The notes: generated from the sequence alone by a model not told the origin. Shown: positions 34,905 through 43,083, counted from the first letter of the stretch. The stretch: 64,000 nt of DNA from Paludibacterium yongneupense DSM 18731 (GCF_000422925.1 NZ_KE383957.1:203787-267786), one strand, 5' to 3'. Program-made: numbers and translations.

Positions 34905-35339
34905 TCAGCGTTCCGGGCCGCGGAAACTGTCGTGGCAGGATTTGCAGCTTTGGGCGACGACGGCGTAGCTTTTCTTGATCGCGGCGAGGTCGCCGCTTCT
35001 GGCGACGGTGTCCAGCGCGTCGACGGCGGCGAAGAAGCGGGTCTTCTCAGCAGCGAAGCGGGCGGGTTGGCTCCATATTTCCGGTTTGGCCCGGCTCTTG
35101 CCGTCGATGCTGTTCGGCGGAAACAGGGTGAAGGGCTGGCGGGCCGCCAGCTTGAGCGCATCGGCGTGCTGGATGAACGCGCCTTTTTTGTACGGGTCGC
35201 GTTCGCGAACCATCAAGCCCATCGGTTCGAAGTCGAGCAGGACCTGTTTGAAGGCGTGCTGGCGCTCCGCGCCGCCAGGCGCCGCCATGGCCGGCATGGC
35301 GACAAGGGCAGCGAGGCCGGCGGTCAGTATCAATTTCAT
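34905..35339 (-). CDS. Cytochrome c'
   Basis: 144 residues starting MKLILTAGLAALVAMPAMAA (signal peptide, about 1-19). It is a four-helix protein with the haem-binding CKSCH (about residues 134-138) close to the C-terminus, the diagnostic position for cytochrome c'. Cytochrome c' binds NO at a five-coordinate haem in the periplasm and protects against it. It is convergent with the cytochrome b561 gene (16 bases apart) and follows the small secreted protein gene on the same strand. Confidence 0.88.
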   Translation of the reverse strand: MKLILTAGLAALVAMPAMAAPGGAERQHAFKQVLLDFEPMGLMVRERDPYKKGAFIQHADALKLAARQPFTLFPPNSIDGKSRAKPEIWSQPARFAAEKTRFFAAVDALDTVARSGDLAAIKKSYAVVAQSCKSCHDSFRGPER

Positions 35340-35403
35340 CGTGGTTGTTTCCAGGCTTGTTGCCGCGCTCGGGAATCCGGGTCCCGTCTCGCGCAGGGCC
35401 GAA

Positions 35404-35598
35404 TCAGAAATCGAGCATGTCGATATGGGCTGAGAACTTGGCCAGATCGTCGCGATCGCAAGACGCATCGCCACCGGCCGGCGAGCCGGAAGCCGCCGTC
35501 CATTGTTCATTGCTGGCCACGCAGGCGGAGGCGGATTCGGCGGCGAAACTTTGACTGGTCGCAAGGGCGGCCAGAATTGCTATGAGCATGTATTTCAT
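35404..35598 (-). CDS. Small secreted protein, unrecognised
   Basis: 64 residues starting MKYMLIAILAALATSQSFAA, a clear signal peptide with cleavage after AA near residue 20. The mature 44 residues are acidic and carry two Cys (SACVAS and DASCDR), which could form a disulfide. GAGGAT lies seven bases before the ATG. It sits 64 bases upstream of the cytochrome c' gene on the same strand and is divergent from zur, whose box lies about 100 bases upstream. I do not recognise the family. Confidence 0.55.
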   Translation of the reverse strand: MKYMLIAILAALATSQSFAAESASACVASNEQWTAASGSPAGGDASCDRDDLAKFSAHIDMLDF

Positions 35599-35696
35599 GC
35601 AGATAATCCTCACGGCTTTATAGGAGTATATGGGGATGCTATCACAGTCTGAGAGGGAATCGGTACGGCGAGCTGTTAAGTCTTGTGAATGACTTA

Positions 35697-35711
35697 TGTT
35701 ATACTGTAACG
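35697..35711. promoter_or_regulatory. Zur box
   Basis: TGTTATACTGTAACG contains GTTAT-ACT-GTAAC, an inverted repeat matching the Zur-box pattern of gammaproteobacteria and betaproteobacteria (GTTATAATATAAC-like). It is 24 bases upstream of the zur ATG and so overlaps the likely promoter, giving zinc-dependent autoregulation of the operon. The small secreted protein gene diverges from the other side. Confidence 0.7.
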
Positions 35712-35734
35712 CTAATCCAACATCGGAGTCCGGT

Positions 35735-36169
35735 ATGGACGCTGTCAGCTATCTGTCTCAGGCCGAACGCCACTGCGCCCAACGCGGGTGCCGACTGACC
35801 GAGCTGCGCCGGCGTGTGCTGGAGCTGGTCCTGCGCCATGATGGTGTGGTCAAGGCGTATCAGGTGCTGGCGGATCTGCAGCGCGAGCGGGGACCGGCGG
35901 CGCCACCGACCGTCTATCGCGCCCTCGACTTTCTGGTTGAGCAGGGTCTGTTGCACCGGGTCGAAGCGCTCAACGGTTTTATCGTGTGCGAACATTTCGA
36001 ATGCCATCACGATGGCCTGTTCCTCGTGTGCCAGGATTGTGGCCGCGTATTGGAGCTCGATGCGGCGCAAGGGCTGTCGTCCTTGTGCGCCGCCACGGCG
36101 CAGCTGGGGTTTACCATCGCGCCGCAAAACCTGGTGTTGACCGGTACCTGCAAGGCGTGTCTGGCATGA
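35735..36169 (+). CDS. zur: Zinc uptake regulator (Fur family)
   Basis: 144 residues from the ATG at 35735. The winged helix (about 20-85) has RGCRLTELRRRVLELVLRH and PTVYRALDFLVEQGLLHRVE. The metal sites are CEHFECHHDGLFLVCQDCGR (about 88-107), with HHDG typical of Zur/Fur and the structural CxxC pair, closed by CKACLA at the end. It heads the zinc operon and overlaps cobW by ATGA. In the zinc-loaded state it should repress the operon from the box at 35697. Confidence 0.9.
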   Translation: MDAVSYLSQAERHCAQRGCRLTELRRRVLELVLRHDGVVKAYQVLADLQRERGPAAPPTVYRALDFLVEQGLLHRVEALNGFIVCEHFECHHDGLFLVCQDCGRVLELDAAQGLSSLCAATAQLGFTIAPQNLVLTGTCKACLA

Positions 36170-37095
36170 TGAAAAAAACGGTAGTCAATCTGTTTTCGGG
36201 TTTTCTCGGGGTCGGGAAAACCACGGCGCTGCGACATCTGATCGCGCATCGGCGCCCGGGCGAAAAATGGGCGGTGATCGTCAACGAGTTCGGTGAAGTC
36301 GGTATCGACGGCGCGGCCCTGAGCGATGGCGAGCTGCCGGTGGCGGAAATCGCCGGCGGCTGCCTGTGCTGCGTCGCGGGTCCGCAGATGACTGCCACCG
36401 TGGCGACGCTGCTGCGACGCGAGCGGCCGGACCGCCTGCTGATCGAGGCCAGCGGCCTCGCACATGCCGCCGGCGTGGTCGACGAACTGCGGCGCAAGCC
36501 GCTTGGCGATGCCCTGACCCTGGGCGCGGTGCTGACGCTGGTCGATGCCCGCCAGTTCACCAATCCCGACTACTGGCGACAGCCGTTGTATCGCGATCAG
36601 GTCGCGCTGGCCGATGTTTTGATCGCCAACAAGATCGATCTGGCCGACGTGGCGACGCTGGAGGCATTCCGGTGCCAGGCGCAGGCGCTGTTCCCGGCCA
36701 AGGCCAGGATTGCGGAAGTCTGCCGTGGCGAAGTCGATGCGGACTGGCTCGATCTGGCGGTCGGCCGTGTCGATACGCGATATCGTCCGGCGCTTGAGCG
36801 TGCGGCCATCGCTCCCCATGCGGCGCAAGGCTGGGTATTTCCGCCTGAGACCGAATTCGAGGGCGAGGCGCTGGTGAGCTTTTTCGAGCGGCTGCCGGCG
36901 CTGGTGCCCGGCCTGGTGCGCGCCAAGGGCGTGTTTCGCGTACAAGACAGCTGGGTCTGGCTCAACTGGCTCGAAGGGCAGTGGAATGCGGTCGAGGTTG
37001 CCTGGCGGCGCGACAGCCGCTTCGAAGCGATAGCAGAGGGCGAGGTCGATGCCGTCGCGCTCGAGGCGGCGCTCTGCGCCTGTCGGCAACGGTAA
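36166..37095 (+). CDS. COG0523 GTPase (CobW/ZigA-type zinc chaperone)
   Basis: 309 residues from the ATG that overlaps the zur stop. P-loop FSGFLGVGKTTALRH (about 8-22), the family CxCC metal motif GGCLCC (about 64-69), VNEFGEVGIDG (about 41-51), base motif IANKIDL (about 153-159), and a C-terminal CobW_C domain with WVFPPETEFEGEAL. COG0523 proteins in zur operons, such as ZigA and ZagA, deliver zinc to client enzymes during zinc limitation. Cobalamin synthesis is unlikely in this context. Confidence 0.88.
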   Translation: MMKKTVVNLFSGFLGVGKTTALRHLIAHRRPGEKWAVIVNEFGEVGIDGAALSDGELPVAEIAGGCLCCVAGPQMTATVATLLRRERPDRLLIEASGLAHAAGVVDELRRKPLGDALTLGAVLTLVDARQFTNPDYWRQPLYRDQVALADVLIANKIDLADVATLEAFRCQAQALFPAKARIAEVCRGEVDADWLDLAVGRVDTRYRPALERAAIAPHAAQGWVFPPETEFEGEALVSFFERLPALVPGLVRAKGVFRVQDSWVWLNWLEGQWNAVEVAWRRDSRFEAIAEGEVDAVALEAALCACRQR

Positions 37096-37107
37096 CCGTC
37101 TTAGAAG

Positions 37108-37242
37108 ATGAATATGAACGATTTGCGAGAACGCCGCATCAGCCTGTTGGCGATGTCGGCCGGTCAGCGCCTCGCGCTGGCCCTCATTGCGGCCGGTGTG
37201 CTGTGGGCGCTGGTGGCTTGGGCGCTGGGAGCGCGGTCATGA
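37108..37242 (+). CDS. 44-residue single-pass membrane protein in the zinc operon
   Basis: A 45-codon frame (MNMNDLRERRISLLAMSAGQ at the start) lies between cobW and znuC. Residues about 21-41 form one hydrophobic helix (LALALIAAGVLWALVAWALG), and the head is basic, predicting a cytoplasmic N-terminus. Its TGA overlaps the znuC ATG (ATGA), which is how the other genes of this operon are joined and is the main evidence that it is translated. A second ATG at codon 3 is better spaced from AGAAG. It has no Cys or His, so it is not a direct metal binder. Family not recognised. Confidence 0.65.
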   Translation: MNMNDLRERRISLLAMSAGQRLALALIAAGVLWALVAWALGARS

Positions 37243-37982
37243 ACGTGATCCTGGATAATGTGACGGTGTCCTACCAGCGGCATCCGGCCGTGCATCATGT
37301 CTGCGGCGAGTTCGCCGCGGGCGAGGCCACCGCGATTTTCGGCCCCAATGGCGCCGGCAAGAGCACCTTGCTCAAAACCATGATCGGGGCGCTGGAGCCC
37401 GACTCCGGGCGTGTCTTGCTCAATGGGTTCAAGCGGCAGCAGATTGCGTATCTGCCGCAGCAGTCCGAGATTGACCGTAGCTTGCCGGTCAACGTGCTGG
37501 ATCTGGTCAGCACCGGACTGTGGCAGCGCACCGGCCTGTTCGGCCGAGTCGGATCCGCCGGCTGGCGCGCAGCGCGCGCGGCCCTGGCGATGGTCGGCCT
37601 CGAAGATTTCGCCGAGCGGCCGATTTCCGCGCTGTCCAGCGGGCAGTTCCAGCGTGTGCTGTTCGCCCGCATCCTGGTGCAGGACGCGCGCCTGATTTTG
37701 CTCGATGAGCCGTTTAACGCCGTTGACGCGCGCACGACCTACGATTTGCTTGAACTGGTGCGCGCGTGGCGCGAACAGGGCCGTACCGTGATCGCCGTGC
37801 TGCACGACTACGAACAGGTGCGTGCCTTTTTCCCGCAGACCTTGCTGCTGGCACGTGAAGTGGTGGCCTGGGGGCCGACCGACAAGGTGTTGTGCGAAGC
37901 CAATCTGCGTCAGGCTGTCGACAAGGCGCACCATTGGCATGAGCATGCTGCGGTGTGCCATGTAAAAGCGGAGGCCGCATGA
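37239..37982 (+). CDS. znuC: Zinc ABC transporter ATPase
   Basis: 247 residues. Walker A GPNGAGKST (about 39-47), Q-loop in YLPQQSEID, signature LSSGQFQRVLFARI (LSSGQ, about 138-151), Walker B ARLILLDEPF and switch His in VIAVLHDYEQ. The family covers Zn, Mn and Fe importers (ZnuC/MntB/SitB); the Zur box, cobW and zur in the operon point to zinc. Four-base overlaps join it to the small gene upstream and to znuB downstream. Confidence 0.88.
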   Translation: MNVILDNVTVSYQRHPAVHHVCGEFAAGEATAIFGPNGAGKSTLLKTMIGALEPDSGRVLLNGFKRQQIAYLPQQSEIDRSLPVNVLDLVSTGLWQRTGLFGRVGSAGWRAARAALAMVGLEDFAERPISALSSGQFQRVLFARILVQDARLILLDEPFNAVDARTTYDLLELVRAWREQGRTVIAVLHDYEQVRAFFPQTLLLAREVVAWGPTDKVLCEANLRQAVDKAHHWHEHAAVCHVKAEAA

Positions 37983-38857
37983 TAGGGCATCTCTATGGCT
38001 TGCTGGTGCAGCCTTTCATCGAATTCGGCTTCATGCGCCGGGCGCTGGTCGGCTGTCTCGCCCTCGCGCTTGGCAGCGGCCCCATCGGCCTGTTCCTGAT
38101 GATGCGCCGCATGAGCCTGGTTGGCGACGCGATGAGTCATGCCGTGCTGCCCGGGGCGGCGGTGGGGTTCATGCTGGCCGGTTTGAGCCTGCCCGCGATG
38201 AGCCTGGGCGGCTTTGTCGCCGGCGTCAGCGTCGCCTTGCTCGCCGGGCTCGCGACGCGCTTTACCACCATACGCGAAGACGCGAGCTTTGCCGCGTTCT
38301 ACCTCGTCTCGTTGTCGCTTGGGGTGCTGATCGTATCCAAGAGCGGCAACAATATCGATTTGATGCATCTGCTGTTCGGTTCGGTGCTGGCCGTCGACGA
38401 TGCCGCCCTCTACCTGGTGGCCGGCGTCGCCACTTTTACCTTGCTGGCGCTGGCGCTGATCTATCGGCCCTTGCTGCTTGAAAGCCTCGATCCTGTCTAT
38501 CTGCGTGCGATCGGTGCCTATGGCGGTATCTGGCATATGGTGTTCCTGGTCCTGGTGGTGCTGAATCTGGTTTCCGGTTTCCAGGCGCTCGGCACGCTGA
38601 TGGCCGTGGGTTTGATGATGGTGCCCGCCATTGCCGCCCGGCTGTGGGTCAATTCGGTCGGCGCGATGCTGGCCATGTCGGTGTCGGTGGCTTTCGTCTC
38701 CGGCCTGGGGGGCTTGTTGCTGTCCTATTATTTCGATCTGCCGTCGGGCCCCGCGATCATTCTGTTTGCCGGTGTGTTCTATCTGTTGTCCCTGCTGCTC
38801 GCGCGTCAGGGGGGGGCCTTGCCGCGCTACTGGCGCGCGCGTCATCTGGAGAGTTGA
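37979..38857 (+). CDS. znuB: Zinc ABC transporter permease
   Basis: 292 residues with about eight hydrophobic segments and the ABC-3 family pattern: FMRRALVGCLALALGSGPIG, MMRRMSLVGDAMSHAVLPGA (about 43-62, the conserved GDAxSHAxLPG), EDASFAAFYLVSLSLGVLIV and GTLMAVGLMMVPAIAARL. It forms the membrane channel for ZnuC/ZnuA. Start chosen at 37979 for the ATGA overlap with znuC. Its stop shares one base with the znuA ATG. Confidence 0.88.
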   Translation: MIGHLYGLLVQPFIEFGFMRRALVGCLALALGSGPIGLFLMMRRMSLVGDAMSHAVLPGAAVGFMLAGLSLPAMSLGGFVAGVSVALLAGLATRFTTIREDASFAAFYLVSLSLGVLIVSKSGNNIDLMHLLFGSVLAVDDAALYLVAGVATFTLLALALIYRPLLLESLDPVYLRAIGAYGGIWHMVFLVLVVLNLVSGFQALGTLMAVGLMMVPAIAARLWVNSVGAMLAMSVSVAFVSGLGGLLLSYYFDLPSGPAIILFAGVFYLLSLLLARQGGALPRYWRARHLES

Positions 38858-39741
38858 TGAAAAGATCGATGCAATGGGGGCTGGCGGCGCTGCTGGCGTG
38901 TGCGCTGTCGACGGCGCTGGCCGGAAAGCTTCCGGTGGTGGCGAGCTTCAGCATGGTGGCGGATATGACGCGCCAGGTGGGGGGCGACAGGGTTGACGTG
39001 ACTGCGCTGGTGGGGGCCGACCAAGATGCGCATGTGTTCCAGCCGGCTCCGGCCGATGTCCGGCGCCTGTCGCAGGCGCGCGTGTTCGTGGTCAACGGCC
39101 TCGGCCTCGAGGGCTGGCTCGGGCGGCTTACCGGTTCCGCCGGCTTCAAGGGGGTGACCATTGTGGCGAGCCGCGGCGTTACGTCGTTGAAGGCGAGCGG
39201 CGGCGATGAGGCCGGGGGCCTGGATCCCCATGCCTGGCAGGATCCGCAGCGGGTCCTGCGCTATATCGCCACGATCCGCGACGGTTTGATTGCCGCCGAC
39301 CCGGACGGTCGCGCCGGCTATACTGCCCGCGCGGCGGCGTTTTCCGCGCGCGTGGCCGCGCTCGATCGCTGGGCCGCCGCCGCCTTTGCCGCCGTGCCGC
39401 CCGAGCGGCGCAAGGTGTTGACGTCGCACGATGCCTTCGCCTACCTCGGTGCGCGCTATCAGATCCGCTTCCTGGCGCCGCAAGGGGTCAGCACCGATGC
39501 CGAGGCCTCGGCGCGCAAGGTGGCTGAGCTGGTTCGCCAGATTCGGCGCGAACGGGTCAAGGCGGTCTACTTCGAAAACATGAGCGACCAGCGGGTGCTG
39601 CGCCAGATTGCCAACGAAGCCGGGGTCGCTGTCAATGACAAGCTGTATTCGGATGCCCTGTCCGATGCCCGCGGCCCGGCCGCGACATGGGAGGCGATGT
39701 TCCGCTACAACGTGTCGACCCTGCTCAAAGCGCTGAAGTAA
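38857..39741 (+). CDS. znuA: Zinc/metal ABC transporter substrate-binding protein
   Basis: 294 residues, with a signal peptide (about 1-22, ending ALA-GK). Cluster A-I metal-binding fold: LPVVASFSMVADMTRQVGGD (about 24-43), ligand His in DAHVFQPAP (about 60), DPHAWQDPQ (about 124), SHDAFAYLG (about 190) and Asp in LYSDALSD. It lacks the His-rich loop found in many zinc-specific ZnuA proteins, so Mn/Fe transport cannot be excluded from this protein alone; the operon context supports zinc. Its last 17 bases overlap the end of the convergent SafE-like gene. Confidence 0.85.
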   Translation: MKRSMQWGLAALLACALSTALAGKLPVVASFSMVADMTRQVGGDRVDVTALVGADQDAHVFQPAPADVRRLSQARVFVVNGLGLEGWLGRLTGSAGFKGVTIVASRGVTSLKASGGDEAGGLDPHAWQDPQRVLRYIATIRDGLIAADPDGRAGYTARAAAFSARVAALDRWAAAAFAAVPPERRKVLTSHDAFAYLGARYQIRFLAPQGVSTDAEASARKVAELVRQIRRERVKAVYFENMSDQRVLRQIANEAGVAVNDKLYSDALSDARGPAATWEAMFRYNVSTLLKALK

Positions 39742-40402
39742 GCGCCAATCGCGTCAGTTGCACCGCGCCGAGCGCGGCGACGGCCAGTCCCGCCAGCAGG
39801 CGGACTGGCCGTTTCTGCATCCACTGGCGCAGGGTCGTCGCGAAGGCGCCCATGGCCAGCAGATTGGGAAGCGTCCCCAGTCCGAAAGCGGCCATGCAAA
39901 GCGCCCCTTGCATGGCTCCGCCGCTGGCTAGCGCGGACAGGCTGGCGCTATAGACCAGGCCGCAAGGCAGCCAGCCCCATATGGCGCCGGCGCCGAGTGC
40001 GCGCCACGGCGAACGCAGCGGCAGCGAGCGGGCTGCCAGCGGCTGCAGCCGACGCCATAGCGGCCGTCCGGCGCTTTCCACCAGCCGCACCGCTGAAGAC
40101 AATCCGGCCAGATACAGGCCGAGCGCGATGATCATGATGTTGGCCAGTGCAAACAGGACGATCTGTCCCGGTCGCGCCCACTGCGGCGTAAGTCCGAGCT
40201 GAGCCAGCCCGCCGAGCAGTGCGCCGATCGCGATATAGCTGGCGATGCGCCCGAGATTGTAGGCGAACAAGTAGGGCCAGCGCGACGAACCCTGCGGCAG
40301 GCCGAAGGTCAGGGCGGTGACGATGCCCCCGCACATGCCCACGCAATGGCCTCCGCCGAGCAGGCCGGTCACGAACAATACCCAAAAACTGGTTTCTATC
40401 AT
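39725..40402 (-). CDS. Sulfite exporter TauE/SafE-like (DsbD_2) membrane protein
   Basis: 225 residues from the ATG at 40402. About six hydrophobic segments; GLLGGGHCVGMCGG (about 12-25) and WGWLPCGLVYSA (about 143-154) are the paired Cys motifs of the DsbD_2/SafE-like family often found near cbb3 oxidase maturation genes and linked to copper or redox delivery. The role here is uncertain since no oxidase genes adjoin. The 3' end overlaps znuA by 17 bases tail to tail. Confidence 0.8.
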   Translation of the reverse strand: MIETSFWVLFVTGLLGGGHCVGMCGGIVTALTFGLPQGSSRWPYLFAYNLGRIASYIAIGALLGGLAQLGLTPQWARPGQIVLFALANIMIIALGLYLAGLSSAVRLVESAGRPLWRRLQPLAARSLPLRSPWRALGAGAIWGWLPCGLVYSASLSALASGGAMQGALCMAAFGLGTLPNLLAMGAFATTLRQWMQKRPVRLLAGLAVAALGAVQLTRLALTSAL

Positions 40403-40630
40403 TATCGTCGCTTGCCATGCCACGGATTCGCGGCAGAGTCCCGCGTCACGCCGGATGGCATGCGCGCGCCCATTTTAGCAGCCCTTTCCGCATCGGCGTA
40501 GCCGGCATGCCTGTGGCAAGGCGGTGGTCGGTGCTTATTTTGTTGGCATTGTGGGACGCTCGGGGCTAGAACGGAACAGAGACGTCGGTACACGACGCGC
40601 GATGTTCGGGGTTGTTGTCAGGGAGCCATA

Positions 40631-41413
40631 ATGGGCCAATTTTTGATGCAGGAGCAGTTGGGGCTGGCTGCGATCGTGACGTATCGGAATCCTCCGGGCA
40701 ATGTGTGGGTGCTGGAGGCGGTATGCGAGCTGGCCGAAACGGTGACGGCGCTCGGCGCGCGCAGCGATATCCGCGCGCTGGTTCTGACCGGTGCAGGCGA
40801 TGCCTGTTTCAGTGTCGGCAGCGATTGCGCGGCACTGAGCCTGGGCGGCGCCGCGTTTGCAGAACGCTGGGCGGCGGCCTGGGAGGCGGCGCTGGGCGCG
40901 CTCGATCGCTACCCCGGGGTGACGGTGGCCGCGCTCAATGGCGATGCCATGGGTGTCGGCCTCGGTTGCGCGCTCGCGTGCGACTTCATGGTCGTCGAAC
41001 GCCGTATCAGACTGGGGATGCCGGAGACGCGGATGGGGCTCGTTCCCCTGGCCGGATGCAGCAAGCGCCTGGTCGACAAGGTCGGGCAGGCGTGGGCCAA
41101 GCGGATTTTGCTCGGTGGCGAAGAGGTGGATGCCGAGCTGGCCTGCCGCATCGGTTTGGCTGAGGAGCTGGTCGATCCCGGCTGCGCCAAGATCGTTGCC
41201 CTCAGCCTGGCGGGCAAGGCGGCGCGGCAGGGGGCTCAAGCGGTCGCGGCGACGCGCGGGCTGTTGCGCGAAGCGGCCTCTTCAACGCTTGCCCGGCAGG
41301 CGCAGCACGAGCACGAGTTGTATCTGCGCTTGCTGGCGGGCGAAGAGGCGCGCGAGGGGCTGGCGGCACTGGCGGCCGGTCGCGTGCCCGGGTGGGTTCC
41401 GGACGAGGATTGA
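40631..41413 (+). CDS. Enoyl-CoA hydratase/isomerase family (crotonase) protein
   Basis: 260 residues with the crotonase fold: RNPPGNVWVLEAVCELAETV, the oxyanion-loop DACFSVGSDCAALS (about 56-69), AALNGDAMGVGLGCALACDF (about 98-117) and GMPETRMGLVPLAGCSKRL. In standard hydratases two glutamates act; here the first is replaced by Gly (GVGLGCALA instead of GGGCELA), while the second is kept (PET). It may therefore be an isomerase or other family activity rather than a hydratase. It stands alone between two convergent or divergent neighbours. Confidence 0.8.
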   Translation: MGQFLMQEQLGLAAIVTYRNPPGNVWVLEAVCELAETVTALGARSDIRALVLTGAGDACFSVGSDCAALSLGGAAFAERWAAAWEAALGALDRYPGVTVAALNGDAMGVGLGCALACDFMVVERRIRLGMPETRMGLVPLAGCSKRLVDKVGQAWAKRILLGGEEVDAELACRIGLAEELVDPGCAKIVALSLAGKAARQGAQAVAATRGLLREAASSTLARQAQHEHELYLRLLAGEEAREGLAALAAGRVPGWVPDED

Positions 41414-41415
41414 AA

Positions 41416-41454
41416 ACGGCGCAGCGCGGAAGTCGTGCTTCCGCGCTGCGCCGT
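41416..41454. terminator. 17-bp GC hairpin between convergent genes
   Basis: Perfect stem of 17 pairs (ACGGCGCAGCGCGGAAG on the left arm) with loop TCGTG, just after the crotonase stop and 16 bases from the end of the convergent parvulin gene. Only a short TCGTTT follows on the right, so the U-tract is poor. Confidence 0.7.
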
Positions 41455-41469
41455 CGTTTCCGCTGTCGC

Positions 41470-42267
41470 TTATTGCAGCTTGATGCTGGCTTTGGCCTTC
41501 AGGTCGGAAATGTACTTGTCGATGCGTTGTCCCAGGATGCGCTGCTCGAGCTGCGGGCGCAGCGAATCGAGAGACGGCGCTTCTTCGGTGCGGATGTCGT
41601 CAAGCTTGATCACATGCCAGCCGAACTGGGTCTTGATCGGTTGCGGCGTCACCTGGCCCTTGGACAATTTGACCATGGCCTGGCTGAATTCCGGGACGAA
41701 GCTTTCCGGGTCGTTCCAGCCCAGATCGCCGCCATTGGCCTTGCTGCCGGTATCCAGCGATTTTTCGCGAGCCAGGCGTTCGAACTGGCGGCCTTTCTTC
41801 AGCGCGACGATGATCGCGCGTGCTTCGGCTTCGGTCTTCACCAGAATATGCTCGGCATGGTAGCTTTTCTTGACCGGCATCTGGGCCTTCAGCTTGTCGT
41901 ACTCGGCCTTGAGGTCGCTTTCGGTAACCGGGTTGGCCTTCTGGTAGTCCTGGATCAGGTGGCGGGCCAGCGTCATGGCCTGCAGGTTTTCAAGCTCGAT
42001 GCGAACATCGGGCTGCTTGTCCAGACCCTTGCGTACCGCTTCCTGGCGCAGGACTTCGGCGGTGATCAGTTGATCGCGCGCCTGGTCTTGCGGCTTGCCG
42101 GCGCTTTCGTCCGCCTGGCCTTGACCCTGTTGTCCCTGCATCATGGCGGCGACGGCGTCGATCCGGGCCTGCGAAATGGTGGTCCCGTTTACCGTCGGAT
42201 CCGCCGCCATCGAGGCGGAGGAGAGTACGGCGGCGACGAGCGTGCTGATCAGCAGCTTTTTATTCAT
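41470..42267 (-). CDS. Periplasmic peptidyl-prolyl isomerase (parvulin), second of a pair
   Basis: 265 residues, signal peptide to about residue 22 (SMA-AD). An N-terminal SurA-like helical part is followed by a parvulin domain at about 130-230: YHAEHILVKTEAEARAIIVA, GGDLGWNDPESFVPEFSQAM, KTQFGWHVIKLDDIR. It helps fold outer-membrane or periplasmic proteins. It lies 21 bases after a homologous gene on the same strand; both follow bolA, so the tandem probably arose by duplication. Confidence 0.9.
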   Translation of the reverse strand: MNKKLLISTLVAAVLSSASMAADPTVNGTTISQARIDAVAAMMQGQQGQGQADESAGKPQDQARDQLITAEVLRQEAVRKGLDKQPDVRIELENLQAMTLARHLIQDYQKANPVTESDLKAEYDKLKAQMPVKKSYHAEHILVKTEAEARAIIVALKKGRQFERLAREKSLDTGSKANGGDLGWNDPESFVPEFSQAMVKLSKGQVTPQPIKTQFGWHVIKLDDIRTEEAPSLDSLRPQLEQRILGQRIDKYISDLKAKASIKLQ

Positions 42268-42288
42268 GGTTGTCCTGTCGGTTGAAGT

Positions 42289-43083
42289 TTACTGAACCTG
42301 CGCCTTGCTGCGCAGTTCGGAAACGGCCTTGTTGATTTCCTCGTCCACCAGCTGACGCTGGAGTTGGGGCTTGACCTGCTCGTACGGCGGGATTTGCGCC
42401 GGGCGTACATCTTCGACCTTGAAGACATGCCAGCCGACATTGGTGCGTAACGGCGACGTCGATGCCTGGCCTTTCTTCAGGTCTTTCAGGGCATTGGCCA
42501 GGGCCGGCGGCACCATGTCCAGATTGTTCCAGCCGATATCGCCGCCACTCTGCTTGGCCGACGGGTCGAGCGAGCGCGTACGGGCAAGCTGGTCGAAGCG
42601 CGAGCCTTTCTTCAGGTCGGCGATGACTTTCTCGGCTTCGCCCTCGGTCGAGGTGACGATCTGGAAGGCGTGAACTTCACGCGAGTTCTTGTACTTGGCC
42701 ACCAGGCTGTCGTAGCGCGCGCGGATGGCCGTTTCGGCGATCGGCTCGTGCTTGACGATGTCACCGAACAGGGCATCCTGCAGGATGTTCATGTTGGCTT
42801 CGGCGATTGCATTGATCACGTTCGCATCCTTGTCCAGGCCGCGACGGCGCGCTTCCTGCAGGATGACTTCGCGGTTGATCAGCCGGTTTTTCAGGTCTTC
42901 GCGCAGTTGCGGCGTGTCGGCGGTCTGGCCGTTGCTGCTCTGGATGACGGTGTTCACTGCACGGTCCAGCTCTTTCTTGTCGATGGAAGAGCCGTTGACG
43001 ACGGCGATCGATTCGGCGGCGGCAAGCATGGGAAGTGCGGCGGCAAGACTGATGACGATCGTGGACAGACGGGAAATTCGCAT
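42289..43083 (-). CDS. Periplasmic peptidyl-prolyl isomerase (parvulin), first of a pair
   Basis: 264 residues with a signal peptide to about residue 23 (LAAA-ES). Same layout as the following gene: helical chaperone part (VVNGSSIDKKELDRAVNTVI onward), then parvulin domain at about 135-230 (VHAFQIVTSTEGEAEKVIAD, GGDIGWNNLDMVPPALANAL, RTNVGWHVFKVEDVR). The parvulin HIL motif is altered to FQIV here, so isomerase strength may differ from its neighbour. It follows bolA by 19 bases. Confidence 0.9.
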   Translation of the reverse strand: MRISRLSTIVISLAAALPMLAAAESIAVVNGSSIDKKELDRAVNTVIQSSNGQTADTPQLREDLKNRLINREVILQEARRRGLDKDANVINAIAEANMNILQDALFGDIVKHEPIAETAIRARYDSLVAKYKNSREVHAFQIVTSTEGEAEKVIADLKKGSRFDQLARTRSLDPSAKQSGGDIGWNNLDMVPPALANALKDLKKGQASTSPLRTNVGWHVFKVEDVRPAQIPPYEQVKPQLQRQLVDEEINKAVSELRSKAQVQ

